Shown piece after piece: positions 8,942 through 16,257 of a stretch of 36,718 nucleotides of DNA; the stretch's first letter is position 1; every line of letters starts with the position of its first letter. The stretch spans positions 1 through 36,718 of the forward strand of contig JAJRUU010000063.1 of assembly GCA_024277605.1 (NCBI GenBank), given 5' to 3'. This stretch comes from a bacterium. Lineage in GTDB: Bacteria > SZUA-182 > SZUA-191 > JAJRXT01. The notes under the pieces are model-generated. The model saw only the letters and a list, made by a program, of their open reading frames with translations, was not told the DNA's origin and searched no databases. The position numbers and the translations under genes were made by a program.

Positions 8942-9265
8942 CTGGCTATGGGCTGCGCTGTTTTGACATAATGTGCCAGATATGATAGTGTGGTCTGGCC
9001 TGTGGGAGAGAATAAACTGGCGCGGGTTAAAGGGGGATTGGAAGGTGGAAGTGTTGGATGCGCAAGGGAAGATCGGTGAAAGAGGCTAGTTTTAGCGTAA
9101 GGTGATTGTTATACATTGCCAAACCACCTGCGGTGGGACAATTAAGTATGGTGTTCCAGGAATTCTTGGAATTTGTCTCAGAAAAGATAAGGCTTAGTAA
9201 GAGCCCAAGAGTTAACAAAGTATATATCTGGAGGTTGTTTGGGTTTATACCACAACAAATAGCGC
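8942..9265. other. Intergenic stretch upstream of the toxin-antitoxin cassette
   Basis: I see no convincing gene here. A 43-codon frame (9148-9279, plus) reads through the toxin promoter and lacks a ribosome site. A minus-strand frame at 9027-9272 has no family features. The region may contain decayed coding sequence. Confidence 0.3.
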
Positions 9266-9293
9266 TTGACAAATATTAACATTATGTTAAACT
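9266..9293 (+). promoter_or_regulatory. Putative promoter/operator of the TA-chaperone operon
   Basis: A perfect -35 hexamer TTGACA (9266-9271) is followed after 16 bp by TAAACT (9288-9293), a 4/6 match to the -10 box. Between and over it lies a perfect 7-1-7 palindrome TTAACAT-T-ATGTTAA (9276-9290). Toxin-antitoxin operons are normally autorepressed by the antitoxin binding such palindromes, so this is the likely operator. The predicted start site would be at or just after the toxin ATG (9295), which also lacks a ribosome site, so the toxin could be translated from a leaderless message. Confidence 0.5.
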
Positions 9294-9294
9294 T

Positions 9295-9606
9295 ATGAGT
9301 AACCACAATACAACCATCCAACTCCATAAAGATACTGCGTTAAGGTTAATACACAGAAATCTAAAAAATGGAAAATTTGTCCTTAGAGAACACTTCAAAG
9401 ACAGGCTAAACGAAAGAAACCTATACACTCAGGACGCTATTTATGTGTTAGAAAATGGCATCATAATTGCGGAACCAAGGTTTGATGATAAATTGAAAAA
9501 CCATAGTTACAAGGTTGAAGGATATACTGTTGACGATGAGTGGCTGGCTGTGGTTGTAGCGTTAGACGATGATAAGATTATTTTCATAACTACTTTTGAT
9601 GACTAA
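9295..9606 (+). CDS. DUF4258-family toxin of a toxin-antitoxin-chaperone system
   Basis: A 103-residue protein with the DUF4258 pattern: FVLREHFKDRLNERNLYTQDAI (the RLxER helix), then NHSYKVEGYTVDDEWLAVVV and KIIFITTFDD. DUF4258 belongs to the RelE/BrnT-like ribonuclease-toxin fold group, so an mRNA-cleaving toxin is the likely role. It is followed 14 bp later by an MqsA/YgiT-type antitoxin and then a SecB-like chaperone. There is no Shine-Dalgarno before the ATG and no other Met in the frame, whereas the antitoxin has a strong one. That would keep toxin expression below antitoxin expression. The cassette looks AT-richer than its neighbours, consistent with horizontal gain. Confidence 0.75.
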   Translation: MSNHNTTIQLHKDTALRLIHRNLKNGKFVLREHFKDRLNERNLYTQDAIYVLENGIIIAEPRFDDKLKNHSYKVEGYTVDDEWLAVVVALDDDKIIFITTFDD

Positions 9607-9620
9607 CAGGAGGTGTTTTT

Positions 9621-10205
9621 GTGAACTGTCCAACATGTGGTGGCAACATGACAGAGACAAAAAGGGATTATAAGTATACTGAATCAGGGTTAGATAACAT
9701 CACATTAGAAAACCTTACCATGCTCGTCTGTGGGTGTGGGGAAGAAATGCCGGTAATTTCCAACATTTTAGACGTGCATAGGGACATCGCCCTGGAAATA
9801 ATCAAGAAGAACGCTCCGTTAACTGGCCCGGAAATCAGGTTTCTAAGGAAAGAAATGAGGATTAATGGAACGGTTTTTGGCGAGATGCTGGGAGTTCGCA
9901 ACGTTACAGTTTCCAGGTGGGAAACAGGTGAGGTATCAATTGGCTCAGTAAGTGACAAGCTAATACGTTACCTTTTTGTTAATAAAATGGGAAGCAAAGA
10001 AAATAAATTAATACAAATTGATATTCCTGAGGGAAACCTGCAAGCATCACAAGAAATCCAAGTTATGATTGCCGTGGATGACCTAATGACAACACAAGAT
10101 ATTGAAACGACAGCTTTTGCGTATAGTGCAGGATGTGAGGGTTTTTATCGTTATCGATTTCAACCAGCGGATGCTACTTTAGATGAGTTGCCATATGCCG
10201 CCTAA
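9621..10205 (+). CDS. MqsA/YgiT-type zinc-finger HTH antitoxin
   Basis: A 194-residue antitoxin. The N-terminus has a zinc-binding arrangement CPTC (Cys3, Cys6) and CGC (Cys37, Cys39), as in MqsA/YgiT antitoxins. Residues about 70-125 form an XRE-like HTH (FLRKEMRINGTVFGEMLG, then NVTVSRWETGEVSIG). The C-terminal ~60 residues extend beyond ordinary MqsA and end FQPADATLDELPYAA. In known toxin-antitoxin-chaperone systems such a C-terminal extension is the chaperone-addiction (ChAD) segment bound by the SecB-like partner, and I infer that role here. The GTG start at 9621 follows a perfect AGGAGGTG. The 3' end overlaps the chaperone gene. Confidence 0.8.
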   Translation: MNCPTCGGNMTETKRDYKYTESGLDNITLENLTMLVCGCGEEMPVISNILDVHRDIALEIIKKNAPLTGPEIRFLRKEMRINGTVFGEMLGVRNVTVSRWETGEVSIGSVSDKLIRYLFVNKMGSKENKLIQIDIPEGNLQASQEIQVMIAVDDLMTTQDIETTAFAYSAGCEGFYRYRFQPADATLDELPYAA

Positions 10206-10620
10206 AAAAGATCAATTTAAAATGACCTTTGACGGTATTAGAGTTTTAAATATCAATTTTTCTACAGACCAGGATTTTGGCGAAAAGGGTTTTTTTGATA
10301 TTAATGCCCAAATATCATTAAAACATAAATACATTGAGGAGCAAAAAAAGTTATTGATAAATCTACAAGTTGCCCTTCCGAAAGGGGAAGCCCCTTTTTC
10401 ATTTCATGTGGAAAGTGTAGGCACGTTTACCTTTCAAGAAAATCCAGAAAAAACCACCATTGAAAGGATTGCAAGAATAAATTGCCCCGCAATTATGTTC
10501 CCTTATTCAAGAGAACTTATTGCTGACCTTACCCGCAGAGCAGGCTTTCCTCCTCTTCATATTCCACCTATCAACTTTATTGCCCTATCAGCGCAGTCAG
10601 ATAAGCCCGAAAACAAATGA
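10183..10620 (+). CDS. SecB-like chaperone of the TA cassette
   Basis: A 145-residue SecB-fold protein. The C-terminal half contains the family signature: CPAIMFPYSRELIADLTRRA (compare 'CPNILFPYARE' in SecB), followed by GFPPLHIPPINFIAL (compare 'FPQLNLAPVNFDAL'). Housekeeping SecB holds preproteins for Sec export. Here the gene overlaps an antitoxin, the organisation of tripartite systems such as Rv1955-Rv1956-Rv1957 of M. tuberculosis, in which the chaperone protects the antitoxin from proteolysis. The start may be 10183 or the in-frame ATG at 10195; both overlap the antitoxin and neither has a clear ribosome site, so translation is probably coupled. It ends 59 bp before the convergent radical SAM gene. 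Confidence 0.82.
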   Translation: MSCHMPPKKDQFKMTFDGIRVLNINFSTDQDFGEKGFFDINAQISLKHKYIEEQKKLLINLQVALPKGEAPFSFHVESVGTFTFQENPEKTTIERIARINCPAIMFPYSRELIADLTRRAGFPPLHIPPINFIALSAQSDKPENK

Positions 10621-10679
10621 GAGTCTGGCAACATAACGGTAGTGGATTGTCCGCAGAATTCCGGGGACAGCATACTTAA

Positions 10680-12260
10680 TTATTGGCTCAGATTATTCAT
10701 AAAGCAATAGGGGTCTTTTTCGGTAAAAATATCTTGTCTGAAGCTATGAGCGATTGCCATACACCCGCCGCAGACATGCCGAATGACACAACCCCGGCAA
10801 GCATTACAGCCGGTGCGGTATTTGTTGGCGGCGGCTGAATCATAAACTTCCGCTATTTTCTGGCTGATTACATTTCCGATAGGTGAGGGGAATTTGCGGC
10901 AGGCATGGGCTTTGCCATCGGGGAGTATAGCGATAAAGTTAAAGGCTGCCCCGCAGCCATAGCCGGTGCAGCCGCTGAGCAGGGGTTCATTCATCTGGTG
11001 GCGCAGGATATTAAACAGATTATCCTTGTAATACAATAGGGGGTTTTGCCTGGCGGCCTTGGTGTAGGCGGCTAAAAACGCCGTATAAGCTGCTTTATCA
11101 GGTAATTCAAGCCCAGCCCCTTCACCCACCTGTGACAGGCGGTTAAAGGTGAATGAATCAGCCACCCCTTGTAACTCATCAGCCAGCGGCAGCACTTGAT
11201 CTATATTGTCTTTGGTTAAGGTCAGCATAACCGAGGCAAAAATCCCCAGCTCTTTTAAGAGCGGCAGAAAGTTCATCACCCGCTCATAATGCCCCGCACC
11301 GCGTATCTCATCATTATGTTCGCCTAATCCCTCCAGACTCACTTGAAAAAACCGGGGGTTCTGAATCGATAATAATGCTTCAAGCTGTTTTCGGGGGGTC
11401 GGGTTTCCCAGAATCGACAGGGAAAAACCATAATCTGCGGCGGCCCGGTACAGCTCGCTGAATCGGGGATAGAGGAAGGGGTTGCCGCCGGTAAAGGTTA
11501 CCTGCCCCCGCACAGAGCGTGTTTTACAGAAATCATAGAGGTCGTCAAGCACTTTAAGCGCAGCATCGAATTGCAGCGGTGATGGTTGGCTGCGGTCATA
11601 GCAGTGCTTGCACGCAAGGTCACAGGCGTTGGTGATATGCCACTGGATAGCAAAGACGGGGGCGGCCAGAAATTTATCAGCGGGTGGCTTTTCGGCTTTA
11701 TATGTTCTGGGATCACGACGAATACGAGTTGCTGGAGAAAGTAAAATACCTTTTTGAAGCGCCTGATAAACGGCCTTATCAATAACCCCGACGGGAACCT
11801 GATTTGCCCGGGCAGCGTCTTTAACATCAATGCCTTCGGCCACCAGCTTTATTGCCAGCAGGTCATCCTGGGTAGCTTGCTTATGCTGAACCTCATCTTG
11901 CGGATTGCGCCAGATGAGCACCCATTCTTCCCCCGCTTGAGGCTTGGCGGGGGATGAGTCAGCTTTCAGTTTAAGCGCAGATGACAGTTTCCATGATAAG
12001 TGCAGTAGCTCAAGGCTTGGATTCAGCATAAGCTGCTGCACATTTTCGGGGACGGCGATAATTCTTGATTTGACCCGCCAACAGGCTCTTTCCAAGCGGG
12101 CCAGATCGGGCAGATAAGCCGGAAGCTTCTCAGTATGAAGCTTTTGTGCCAGGCGCTCAGGTAATAAAAGTGCATCTTCACAGGAGGCGGCCAGCTTCTG
12201 CCAGGCACATTCACCCATATGCTTGATACACAGTGGATAAACATCGCTAAACAAGTTCAA
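10680..12260 (-). CDS. Radical SAM/SPASM peptide maturase (selenobiotic-family type)
   Basis: A 526-residue radical SAM enzyme that probably modifies the small Cys-rich peptide encoded just upstream. The 4Fe-4S motif is CDLACKHC (Cys213, Cys217, Cys220), followed by VTFTGGNPFLYPRF and FQVSLEG. The C-terminal SPASM domain carries clustered cysteines: GCTGYGCG, ACRKFPSPIGNV, GCNACRGC and VCGGC, then a last Cys near the end, enough for auxiliary clusters. The first ~195 residues lack cluster motifs and contain a helical recognition-like part (AEGIDVKDAARANQVPVG). This layout resembles the maturase family annotated as 'selenobiotic family peptide radical SAM maturase'. The start is TTG at 12258-12260 with GGGTG upstream, 14 bp after the precursor gene. 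Confidence 0.8.
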   Translation of the reverse strand: MNLFSDVYPLCIKHMGECAWQKLAASCEDALLLPERLAQKLHTEKLPAYLPDLARLERACWRVKSRIIAVPENVQQLMLNPSLELLHLSWKLSSALKLKADSSPAKPQAGEEWVLIWRNPQDEVQHKQATQDDLLAIKLVAEGIDVKDAARANQVPVGVIDKAVYQALQKGILLSPATRIRRDPRTYKAEKPPADKFLAAPVFAIQWHITNACDLACKHCYDRSQPSPLQFDAALKVLDDLYDFCKTRSVRGQVTFTGGNPFLYPRFSELYRAAADYGFSLSILGNPTPRKQLEALLSIQNPRFFQVSLEGLGEHNDEIRGAGHYERVMNFLPLLKELGIFASVMLTLTKDNIDQVLPLADELQGVADSFTFNRLSQVGEGAGLELPDKAAYTAFLAAYTKAARQNPLLYYKDNLFNILRHQMNEPLLSGCTGYGCGAAFNFIAILPDGKAHACRKFPSPIGNVISQKIAEVYDSAAANKYRTGCNACRGCVIRHVCGGCMAIAHSFRQDIFTEKDPYCFMNNLSQ

Positions 12261-12274
12261 GGCACCCTATAGCA

Positions 12275-12523
12275 TTAGCCGCAGGAGGTTTCCCCACTAC
12301 ATGAAGTTCCACTCGCTTTTCCTGAACAAGCGGTCTTTCCCGTTTCTTCTGAGCCAGCGGTTTTTTCCGTTTTTCCTGAGCCAGCGGTTTCCCCCTGTTC
12401 AGTCTTAACTTCCTTTTTGCCTTCGCAGCTTGTGGCACAGCCAACAAGCGCTATTCCACTTGTGGCAATCAGACTCGCCAGACTAATGCGGGCTAACGTT
12501 TTCTTCAGTTCTTTAGGATCCAT
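12275..12523 (-). CDS. Cys-rich RiPP precursor peptide (selenobiotic-like)
   Basis: An 82-residue peptide. Residues 1-28 form a leader (MDPKELKKTLARISLASLIA...) that ends in ALVGC, which also looks like a lipoprotein signal. The remainder is Gly/Ser/Thr/Lys/Glu-rich with Cys29, Cys33, Cys66, Cys75 and Cys81, ending SGTSCSGETSCG. It resembles precursors named the selenobiotic family, in which the C-terminal SCSG-type motifs carry Cys or selenocysteine. This copy uses Cys codons only, with no in-frame TGA, and ends in TAA. A near-tandem DNA repeat (CTGAGCCAGCGG, plus strand about 12350-12390) makes the central AGS-K/E repeats. A GGAG ribosome site precedes the ATG. The maturase follows directly. 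A plain small lipoprotein remains an alternative. Confidence 0.68.
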   Translation of the reverse strand: MDPKELKKTLARISLASLIATSGIALVGCATSCEGKKEVKTEQGETAGSGKTEKTAGSEETGKTACSGKASGTSCSGETSCG

Positions 12524-12657
12524 CAGGCGCTCCTCTTAAAAAGGGTTAAACGCATCTGTTAAGGTTGCTTTTGAGTGCATATAGATGATGGAAATTGATG
12601 TGCATTGCCGACACAGCTACACTATACTAAAACGGTAGCATTGGTGTCAAATATTTT

Positions 12658-12712
12658 AACCCGAATAATCGGGTTTTTTCGACAAATTTTTGTCCAAATT
12701 TTTGTCCAAATT
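12658..12712. repeat. Palindrome AACCCGA-ATAA-TCGGGTT and short tandem repeat
   Basis: AACCCGA-ATAA-TCGGGTT (12658-12675) is followed by T5, an intrinsic-terminator shape. It lies in the divergent region between the precursor (minus) and the lipoprotein (plus), where no plus-strand transcript would need stopping. The same ACCCGA palindrome tips the repeats at 17946, 18622 and 33689. Immediately after it come about two tandem copies of AAATTTTTGTCC. The rest of 12524-12786 shows only the AGGT-type ribosome site before 12787. Confidence 0.45.
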
Positions 12713-12786
12713 TCATCTATTTTTATATTGCATTATCAATTCAGGTTTGCTATCTTAAACCGGATATTAAAAATGGGAGGTAAGTT

Positions 12787-13251
12787 ATGCGGGATAGGTT
12801 ATGGGGCGTTTTATTATTGGGTGTTGCGGCGGCGGTTTTTGCCAGTGGCTGTGCTACCGGGCAGACCGGGGTGATCTGGGGTTCGGTAATAGATAATAAT
12901 AATAGGGCCATAAGTGGGGCGATGGTAACTACCGATCCTCCCAGTTCGTCAGTATCGACCGATAATCTGGGGCGCTACATATTAAGGTTGGAGAAGGCGG
13001 GCACCTATTCGGTAACCGCCATGATGTTGGGCTATGTGTCTGAACCGACACTGGTGCAGACCCAGAAGGGAGATGTGACCCAGGCGGATCTTAAGCTGTT
13101 GCCGGAAGGGATGGCGCCGGTCTCCAGGATAGTTGTTCCAATGCTGAAGGAGGACCCCCCTGCGGCGGCGGCTGTTACTACTACGACTACAGAAGAATCA
13201 CCGGAAGTGACTACTAAACCGCCTAAGAAAAAGAAATGGTGGGAAAAATAG
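12787..13251 (+). CDS. Lipoprotein with carboxypeptidase-regulatory-like domain
   Basis: A 154-residue lipoprotein. A hydrophobic signal peptide ends in the lipobox ASG-Cys22. Residues about 28-105 form a transthyretin-like carboxypeptidase-regulatory (CarboxypepD_reg) beta-sandwich: GVIWGSVIDNNNRAISGAMV, TDNLGRYILRLEKAGTYSV and TAMMLGY. Then comes a Thr-rich linker (TTTTTEES) and a basic tail ending PPKKKKWWEK. The role is probably surface or periplasmic binding or structural; nothing indicates a specific ligand. The gene has AAATGGGAGGTAAGTT before the ATG and ends at an intrinsic terminator, so it is probably monocistronic. Confidence 0.75.
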   Translation: MRDRLWGVLLLGVAAAVFASGCATGQTGVIWGSVIDNNNRAISGAMVTTDPPSSSVSTDNLGRYILRLEKAGTYSVTAMMLGYVSEPTLVQTQKGDVTQADLKLLPEGMAPVSRIVVPMLKEDPPAAAAVTTTTTEESPEVTTKPPKKKKWWEK

Positions 13252-13292
13252 AGTGGCTTGCGATTAAGTCTGAATCGTCTATATTTTAATAG

Positions 13293-13322
13293 CCCCGGTG
13301 TTTTCCATCGGGGTTTTTGTTT
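13293..13322 (+). terminator. Intrinsic terminator of the lipoprotein gene
   Basis: CCCCGGTG-TTTTC-CATCGGGG (13293-13313) forms an 8-bp stem with a 5-nt loop and is followed by TTTTTGTTTG. It lies 41 bp after the stop at 13251. Confidence 0.88.
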
Positions 13323-13353
13323 GTTTTGATCACCGAACACTAACATTTTTGAT

Positions 13354-14907
13354 ATGAAACCAAAATCTATATACAAGGGTAAGGTCTATTTAGTGGGCGC
13401 CGGGCCGGGTGATCCGCAACTGATCAGCCTGCGTGGGCTGGAGTTAATCAGCCAGGCCGAGGTTATCATCTACGATTACCTGTCGAACGCCCAGCTGCTT
13501 AAGGGCGCCTCAGCTGAAGCGGAACTGATCTATGTGGGCAAGAAAGCCAGCCAGCATACGCTGAAGCAGGATCAGATAACCCAGCTAATTGTAGATAAGG
13601 CAAAGGATGGCAAAAGGGTAGTCAGGCTTAAAGGGGGCGATCCCTTTATGTTTGGCCGCGGTGGAGAAGAGGCTGAGGAGTTGGCTGATAATGGCGTCGA
13701 CTTTGAAGTCGTTCCGGGGATAACCTCGGCTATTTCGGTACCGGCTTATGCCGGCATTCCGCTGACCCACCGGGATTATACCTCCGGGGTGGCCTTTTTT
13801 ACCGGGCATGAGGGTGAGGGTAAGGAGTCCTCAAGTATCGATTGGGGAAAAATTTCCACTGGGGTGGGTACGCTGGTTTTCCTGATGGGGGTAGGCAACT
13901 TAGAACACAATGTATCAAAACTGATAGAACATGGCCGGGATCCTAAAACCCCGGTAGCCTTGATTCGCTGGGGTAGCACCCCTAAACAGCAGACGGTGGT
14001 GGGTTGTCTGGAAGATATCGTGGCTAAGGCCAGACAGGCTGAGATAAAACCCCCGGCGATAACCGTGGTGGGGGAAGTGGTGGCTTTGCGTCAGAAATTA
14101 AACTGGTTTGAGCAAAAGCCGCTGTTTAGTAAAGGGGTGGTAGTGACCCGTTCCCGCATGCAGGCCAGTCAGTTATCGACCAGGTTAGCCGAATTGGGGG
14201 CCGAGGTTTTTGAATTCCCCACTATCCAGATCGAGCCGGTTGGTGATTATAAACAGTTGGATGCGGCGCTTGAGCGCTTAGCTGATTATGACTGGCTGAT
14301 TTTTACCAGCGTAAACGGGGTGGAGTATTTTTTAAAACGGCTAAAGAGCAGGGGTAAGGATATAAGGGAGTTAAAGGGAGTTAAACTCTGTGCTATCGGC
14401 CCGGCTACAGCACATGCGCTCGGGGATTTGCATTTACGAGTCGATTATGTGCCGCAAGAGTATAGGGCGGAGGCTATCATTGCCGGGTTAGAACAGCAGG
14501 GCATAAAGGGACAGCGGGTATTAATCCCCAGAGCAAAAGAGGCGCGCCAGATACTGCCAGAGCAACTGACCCAATTGGGGGCCGAGGTAGAAGTAGTGCC
14601 TACCTATAAAACGGTTAAAGCCTCCGCTAATGCCGAGGAGTTAAAAAAACTATTTCGACAAAAAAAAGTGCAGCTGGTTACCTTTACCAGTTCCTCTACG
14701 GTGAATAATTTCGTGGAGTTATTGGGTGAGGAGAATCTGGCGGATTTAATGCACGGGGTGATCGTAGCCAGTATCGGCCCGATTACCGCCAAAACCGCTG
14801 AAAAGCATGGTTTAACATCGCAGATTATGCCCAAGGACTATACCATTTCAGCATTGGTGGCTTCGATTGGCGAACATTTTACTGAATACGAAGAACATGG
14901 TTCTTAA
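13354..14907 (+). CDS. cobA-hemD: Uroporphyrinogen-III C-methyltransferase / uroporphyrinogen-III synthase fusion
   Basis: A 517-residue bifunctional tetrapyrrole enzyme. Residues about 8-250 are a CobA/SUMT methyltransferase: KVYLVGAGPGDPQLISLRG, VRLKGGDPFMFGRGGEEAEE, VVPGITSAISVPAYAGIPLT and ALIRWGSTPKQQTV. This half makes precorrin-2 for siroheme or cobalamin. Residues about 260-505 are a HemD domain (VVVTRSRMQASQLSTRLAEL, DWLIFTSVNGVEYF, CAIGPATAHAL, VTFTSSSTVNNFVELL) that cyclises hydroxymethylbilane to uroporphyrinogen III. The fusion is common in Firmicutes and delta-proteobacterial lineages. The nearby ccmC/ccmD genes place it in a heme-related neighbourhood. It starts after the upstream terminator and so probably has its own promoter. 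Confidence 0.93.
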   Translation: MKPKSIYKGKVYLVGAGPGDPQLISLRGLELISQAEVIIYDYLSNAQLLKGASAEAELIYVGKKASQHTLKQDQITQLIVDKAKDGKRVVRLKGGDPFMFGRGGEEAEELADNGVDFEVVPGITSAISVPAYAGIPLTHRDYTSGVAFFTGHEGEGKESSSIDWGKISTGVGTLVFLMGVGNLEHNVSKLIEHGRDPKTPVALIRWGSTPKQQTVVGCLEDIVAKARQAEIKPPAITVVGEVVALRQKLNWFEQKPLFSKGVVVTRSRMQASQLSTRLAELGAEVFEFPTIQIEPVGDYKQLDAALERLADYDWLIFTSVNGVEYFLKRLKSRGKDIRELKGVKLCAIGPATAHALGDLHLRVDYVPQEYRAEAIIAGLEQQGIKGQRVLIPRAKEARQILPEQLTQLGAEVEVVPTYKTVKASANAEELKKLFRQKKVQLVTFTSSSTVNNFVELLGEENLADLMHGVIVASIGPITAKTAEKHGLTSQIMPKDYTISALVASIGEHFTEYEEHGS

Positions 14908-14918
14908 GTTGGTGATTC

Positions 14919-15278
14919 ATGGAAAAGAAATGTTGTTTGCTTTGTGGAAAGCAATTAGTTGAAGGTAACCCTGGCAATAAATACGGTACAAAAGATGGTA
15001 TGGATTGTATAAGTCGACATCATGTGCTACCTGTCAGGTTTAAAGAGTATTTTTCAACTGAAGAAACATCCAAACTTTTTGGGATTACAGATTCAAACTT
15101 ACAATTTAATTTCTGCTATGAATGTCATGAAGAAGTTCTACATAATGTGGTAGTGAACGAAGGTATCATCCAATCCCTGTCACTACTATTTAATGACAAA
15201 TCAAAGCAAGAAAGAATTAGCATTTTGCATGATGCGGTGAAGGCTGGTGTTGAACAGTTATTGAACAAAGTATCTTAA
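14919..15278 (+). CDS. Small HNH-nuclease-like zinc protein
   Basis: A 119-residue protein with the residue pattern of an HNH/treble-clef nuclease: CLLC (Cys6, Cys9), an HHVLP core (His34, His35), then CYECHEEVLHN (Cys66, Cys69, His70, His75). The HH...N...H arrangement fits the beta-beta-alpha metal site, and the four Cys would bind a structural zinc. No partner domain or recognisable system is attached. It starts 11 bp after cobA-hemD, but its AT-richer sequence differs from both neighbours, which suggests insertion by transfer. The substrate is unknown. It could be a stand-alone HNH enzyme or a non-catalytic zinc protein. Confidence 0.6.
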   Translation: MEKKCCLLCGKQLVEGNPGNKYGTKDGMDCISRHHVLPVRFKEYFSTEETSKLFGITDSNLQFNFCYECHEEVLHNVVVNEGIIQSLSLLFNDKSKQERISILHDAVKAGVEQLLNKVS

Positions 15279-15286
15279 ACTATTTT

Positions 15287-15371
15287 GATGTTTCGGTCTG
15301 TCCCCAGGCCGAAACTGGCTAAGGCGAGCGTTTCCCTTTGTGTTTTCGGCTTGAAGACAAGCCGAAACATC
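15287..15371. repeat. Double-hairpin repeat with GATGTTTCGG inverted ends
   Basis: The outer ends GATGTTTCGG (15287-15296) and CCGAAACATC (15362-15371) are perfect inverted repeats. Inside are two hairpins: TTTCGGTCTG/CAGGCCGAAA (15291-15314) and CGGCTTG/CAAGCCG (about 15347-15366). This is a BIME/REP-like non-coding element between the HNH gene and ccmC. Confidence 0.65.
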
Positions 15372-15403
15372 TGGAAGTGGTTTATTGGTAAACAGGAACA
15401 GAT

Positions 15404-16081
15404 ATGGCACAAAAAAATGGACTGTGGTTTAAGCTAATTGCCGGGCTGGCGTTTGTGGTAATGCCGTTGGCCCTGTGGTGTATATTTGTATATGTGCCTT
15501 CAGAGAAGGTGATGGGGGTGGTGCAGCGCATTTTTGATTTGCACGTTGCCCTGGGGATGAATACCATGCTGGCGTTTACGGTGGTATTTGTGGCCAGCAT
15601 CCTTTACCTATGGCGGGGTGATGAGAAGTTCGATATTGTAGCCCATGCGGCGGCTGAGCTGGGGGTGGTATTTTGCAGTCTGGTGCTGATTACCGGGCCT
15701 ATATGGGCTAAGCCTATCTGGGGTGTGTGGTGGACCTGGGATGCCAGGCTGACCACTACCTTAATCCTGTGGCTGATTTATGTGGCTTATCTTATGTTGC
15801 GCACCGCTGCCCAGGATAGTACGCAGCGGGCCAGGTTCTGCGCTGTGTTCGGTATCATAGGGTATGTGGATGTGCCCATCGTTTATTTTTCCATACACTG
15901 GTGGCGCACTATTCATCCGGTGGTGATGAAATCATCCGGTATCGCTATGGCCCCTGAAATGGTGCGTACCATGTGGGTCAGCATGCTGGCCATGGGCTTG
16001 CTTTTTATAATATTATTGATGTTGAGGATCAGGGTCGGTCAACTGCGATACACTTTAGAAAAAATCAAACACAGCTTGTAG
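15404..16081 (+). CDS. ccmC: Heme exporter / cytochrome c biogenesis protein CcmC
   Basis: A 225-residue, six-TM inner-membrane protein of System I cytochrome c maturation. CcmC presents heme to the chaperone CcmE. The periplasmic tryptophan-rich WWD motif is clear (PIWGVWWTWDARLTT, with Trp109, Trp110, Trp112 and Asp113), flanked by conserved His47 and a second His in VYFSIHWWRTIHP. Length is normal. A CcmD-type gene follows 29 bp later. CcmA, CcmB, CcmE, CcmF and CcmH are not in the window. AGGAAC precedes the ATG. Confidence 0.92.
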   Translation: MAQKNGLWFKLIAGLAFVVMPLALWCIFVYVPSEKVMGVVQRIFDLHVALGMNTMLAFTVVFVASILYLWRGDEKFDIVAHAAAELGVVFCSLVLITGPIWAKPIWGVWWTWDARLTTTLILWLIYVAYLMLRTAAQDSTQRARFCAVFGIIGYVDVPIVYFSIHWWRTIHPVVMKSSGIAMAPEMVRTMWVSMLAMGLLFIILLMLRIRVGQLRYTLEKIKHSL

Positions 16082-16110
16082 CTGGACAGCATATAGCTGG
16101 GAGGGTGTAG

Positions 16111-16257
16111 ATGGAAAATTTAAGCTATCTTTTTGCGGCGTATACAGTGGGATGGGTGGCACTGTGTGGGTACATGTATACAATAGATGCCAAACAGCGC
16201 AGGCTGCAACAGGAGTTGGAATCCCTGGCCAGTAGATTAAATGTTAAGCATGATTGA
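16111..16257 (+). CDS. ccmD: CcmD-like heme exporter small subunit
   Basis: A 48-residue single-TM protein beginning MENLSYLFAAYTVGWVAL, then a charged cytoplasmic helix (DAKQRRLQQELESLASRL). Size, an N-terminal TM with 'YLFAAYTV', the following basic helix and position directly after ccmC all fit CcmD, which helps release holo-CcmE from CcmC. GGGAGGGTGTAG lies before the ATG. Its stop codon lies inside the first of three 14-bp repeats. Confidence 0.82.
   Translation: MENLSYLFAAYTVGWVALCGYMYTIDAKQRRLQQELESLASRLNVKHD

Noticed and set aside
9148..9279. 43-residue plus-strand ORF just before the toxin gene
   Set aside because: The amino-acid sequence looks protein-like, but there is no ribosome site and it runs through the predicted TA promoter and operator; more likely a remnant.
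12275..12523. Selenocysteine in the RiPP precursor
   Set aside because: No in-frame TGA; all candidate positions are Cys codons and the gene ends in TAA.
12658..12680. Terminator call for the palindrome with T tract
   Set aside because: No plus-strand gene precedes it, and the same palindrome occurs as the tip of dispersed repeats.
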